Assembly (NCBI GenBank): GCA_965199895.1
Contig: CBDATJ010000015.1
Span: 124,001 to 188,000 of the forward strand
Direction: 5' to 3'
Source of the DNA: Bin55 sp965199895
Lineage (GTDB): Bacteria; Pseudomonadota; Gammaproteobacteria; Pseudomonadales; Azotimanducaceae
DNA: 64,000 nucleotides
This document shows, in pieces, positions 62,367 through 64,000 of the stretch. A program made the translations under genes and the position numbers. The notes beneath the pieces are model-generated. The model ran no database searches. It saw only the letters and a list, made by a program, of their open reading frames with translations, and was not told where the DNA came from. How positions within the stretch are numbered: position 1 is the stretch's first letter; the number at the start of each line of letters is the position of its first letter.

Positions 62367-63569
62367 TTAAGAGAGCTTGAGTTTATCGACACCGACCCAG
62401 CGATCAAACAATACATAAAGAATGATCACACTTAGTAGCACGATGACTGAAATCGCTGCACCCAAACCCCAGTTGTTGTTGCTAATGTGATATTCAATTA
62501 GGTTAGAAATCAATTGACCTTTGGTACCACCTACAATGGCTGGTGTAATGAAGTAACCAATGGACAGTATGAAAACTAACAAGCTTCCTGCAGCGATACC
62601 CGGTAAAGATTGAGGTAGGTAGACTCTAACAAATGACTGTAATGGGTTAGCACCCAGCGACGAAGCTGCCCTCATATACGTGGGTGGTATCGAACTCAAG
62701 ACTGCATAGGTTGGAAGAATCATGAATGGAAGCAAGTTATGGGTCATAGCGACCAAAGTTCCGGTCATGTTATACATCATTGATATCCGATTATTGTCGT
62801 CAGTCACCCCCATCCAAACCAAAACATCGTTGATGACTCCTTGTTCTTGTAGCAATACTATCCACGATGTAGCTCTTGCTAATAGGGAAGTCCAAAACGG
62901 TACCAACACACAAAGCAGCATGATCTTGCTGAGAGTGGGGGGAACATTAGCGATTCCATAAGCGATTGGGTAACCAATGATCAGGGTCAGTAAAGTCACC
63001 ATGAAAGCAACATAAAGAGTTCTCATATACAACGAACCGTAAACTCGTTGTTCTTCCTTCACTAACGTGATACTTCCTTCTTCAGACTTTTCTAAATCCA
63101 CTGCACGAAGGTAGTTTCGAGCACTGAATGGCGTTCCTGCCTCCTTGATTCCTCTCCAAAGCGTGAGCTCACTCCATCGATCATCGATTTCGATCATCTT
63201 AGCTTTGTAGTCTGTGACCTCAGCATTTCGTAACTGACGACCAGTTTTACCCCATACACTTCGTGTGCCTGGAGCAATTCGATTGATCCGAATCACGACC
63301 TTGCCGATGGTTCGATTTTCTTGCATTACGACAATTTCTCTTGCAAGAGTTTCGTATACCTCGGGATCCGGGAGCTTTTCTGCATTCCAGTTTTGCAATA
63401 GCTTCATCGTTTCGGGAATTTGCTTGGCTACTTCTCCATCGTACAGACTCTCTTTGAACATGGTTCCGAGTGGAAGTAGAAAGGTCACTACGATGAACGC
63501 AATGAGGGGCAACACCAGCAAAACTGGTCGAACGCGATCTTTGGCTGCAATACCTTGAAATTGTGACAT
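62367..63569 (-). CDS. ABC transporter permease, PotB-like, with large periplasmic insertion
   Basis: Inner-membrane permease of a spermidine/putrescine-type (POPT) ABC importer, 400 aa. It has the EAA-type loop AASSLGANPLQSFVRVYLPQ and six membrane segments, the first near residues 15-37 and the others from about 180. Between the first and second segments lies an insertion of about 140 hydrophilic residues, longer than in E. coli PotB (275 aa). Polyamine, putrescine or opine specificity cannot be told without the binding protein, which is outside the window. It starts at ATG 63569; the PotC-like gene is upstream. Confidence 0.87.
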   Translation of the reverse strand: MSQFQGIAAKDRVRPVLLVLPLIAFIVVTFLLPLGTMFKESLYDGEVAKQIPETMKLLQNWNAEKLPDPEVYETLAREIVVMQENRTIGKVVIRINRIAPGTRSVWGKTGRQLRNAEVTDYKAKMIEIDDRWSELTLWRGIKEAGTPFSARNYLRAVDLEKSEEGSITLVKEEQRVYGSLYMRTLYVAFMVTLLTLIIGYPIAYGIANVPPTLSKIMLLCVLVPFWTSLLARATSWIVLLQEQGVINDVLVWMGVTDDNNRISMMYNMTGTLVAMTHNLLPFMILPTYAVLSSIPPTYMRAASSLGANPLQSFVRVYLPQSLPGIAAGSLLVFILSIGYFITPAIVGGTKGQLISNLIEYHISNNNWGLGAAISVIVLLSVIILYVLFDRWVGVDKLKLS

Positions 63570-63585
63570 CAGATGACTTGGCAGC

Positions 63586-64000
63586 TTAGCGCTTTGCGGT
63601 CGACTTTCTCAGCAGTTCGACTGCGAGGAGTACCAGAATTGCCATGATGATCAGAAGAGTAGTGACAGCGAGGATGGTGGGGCTGATTTCTTCTCGGATA
63701 CCCGACCACATTTCCCGAGGAATGGTTCTTTGTTCGATCCCAGCCATGAATAGCACGATGACTACTTCATCGAAAGAGGTGATAAACGCAAACAAAGCAC
63801 CAGTGATGACACCAGGCGAGATCAGGGGAAGTTGTACTCGTCTAAACGTCGTGAAACCATTTGCACCTAAACTCGTTGCTGCTCGAAGTAAAGTTTGATC
63901 AAAACCAGCCAGAGTTGCCGAGACTGTTATGACTACGAAGGGCGCACCTATCATTGCGTGAGCTAAGATTAAACCAAGATACGACTGACCCAATCCAATA
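63586..64000 (-). CDS. ABC transporter permease, PotC-like (partial)
   Basis: C-terminal part of the second permease of the same importer; the 5' end lies beyond position 64000. About 137 codons are visible. The EAA loop ATSLGANGFTTFRRVQLPL and the following segment FITSFDEVVIVLFMAG are typical of PotC/PotI. It is 16 bases upstream of the PotB-like gene, so both are in one operon, probably with an ATPase and binding protein outside the window. Confidence 0.88.
   Translation of the reverse strand, partial: IGLGQSYLGLILAHAMIGAPFVVITVSATLAGFDQTLLRAATSLGANGFTTFRRVQLPLISPGVITGALFAFITSFDEVVIVLFMAGIEQRTIPREMWSGIREEISPTILAVTTLLIIMAILVLLAVELLRKSTAKR

Noticed and set aside
1..64000. CRISPR array, insertion sequence or prophage
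   Set aside because: No regularly spaced direct repeats, transposase, integrase or phage structural motifs were seen on reading the whole window.

Overview
The window comes from a chromosome that looks gammaproteobacterial. This rests on gene order and family content, not a database search. Several blocks follow orders known from Escherichia and Pseudomonas: valS-holC divergent from lptF-lptG; queA-tgt-yajC-secD-secF; suhB divergent from trmJ-iscS; ndk-rlmN-rodZ-hisS-yfgM-bamB-der; purB-mnmA; clpS-clpA, infA, aat, trxB, ftsK, lolA, serS and tusDCBE. Base composition is moderately AT-rich by eye. No insertion sequence, prophage, integrase, CRISPR array or rRNA gene was seen. Two tRNA genes are present: tRNA-Leu(CAA) and tRNA-Ser(TGA). 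TTG start codons are unusually frequent, and several operon junctions use a TTGA overlap where ATGA is commoner elsewhere.

Layout. Positions 1-10.3 kb hold replication, tRNA-charging, LPS-export, queuosine and Sec-translocon genes. Positions 10.4-20.8 kb hold a catalytically degenerate SuhB, TrmJ, a solitary IscS with a short C-terminus, and the ndk-to-der block. A 1-kb gene-poor stretch (20.9-21.8 kb) precedes a PYROXD2-like flavoprotein. Positions 23.4-29.1 kb carry a GNAT protein, purB, mnmA, moaCDE and icd. Positions 29.2-42.1 kb carry proteolysis (clpSA), infA, a methyltransferase relic, aat, trxB, ftsK, lolA, serS and the sulfur-relay operon led by tRNA-Ser. Positions 42.2-50.5 kb look like a surface-glycan region: nucleotide-sugar dehydrogenase, MFS exporter, GT4 glycosyltransferase, polysaccharide deacetylase, a DUF3108 protein and a KdsD-type isomerase. 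Positions 50.7-64 kb are accessory: a hyperacidic lipoprotein, a Baeyer-Villiger-type monooxygenase, two tandem YIP1-family membrane proteins, a second lipoprotein, a degenerate metallo-beta-lactamase-fold protein, an MtaD-type deaminase, a serine hydrolase with a His/Asp/Glu-rich N-terminus, two glutathione S-transferases, a membrane-anchored TolB-N/TPR-type protein and two PotB/PotC-type permeases, the last cut by the window edge.

How the genes work together. Translation and tRNA modification dominate (valS, queA, tgt, trmJ, rlmN, hisS, der, mnmA, infA, aat, serS, tus genes, two tRNAs). IscS, TusD, TusC, TusB, TusE and MnmA together supply most of the 2-thiouridine wobble pathway; only TusA is not in the window. 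Envelope biogenesis is the second theme (LptFG, SecDF-YajC, YfgM, BamB, LolA, RodZ, FtsK). No single clear new defence or biosynthetic system was found. The most unusual items are aat lacking any ordinary start codon upstream of its conserved N-terminus, the SuhB metal-site substitution, a short antisense ORF with a strong ribosome-binding site between iscS and ndk, the frame-broken methyltransferase relic, and the palindrome-associated YIP1/lipoprotein locus.
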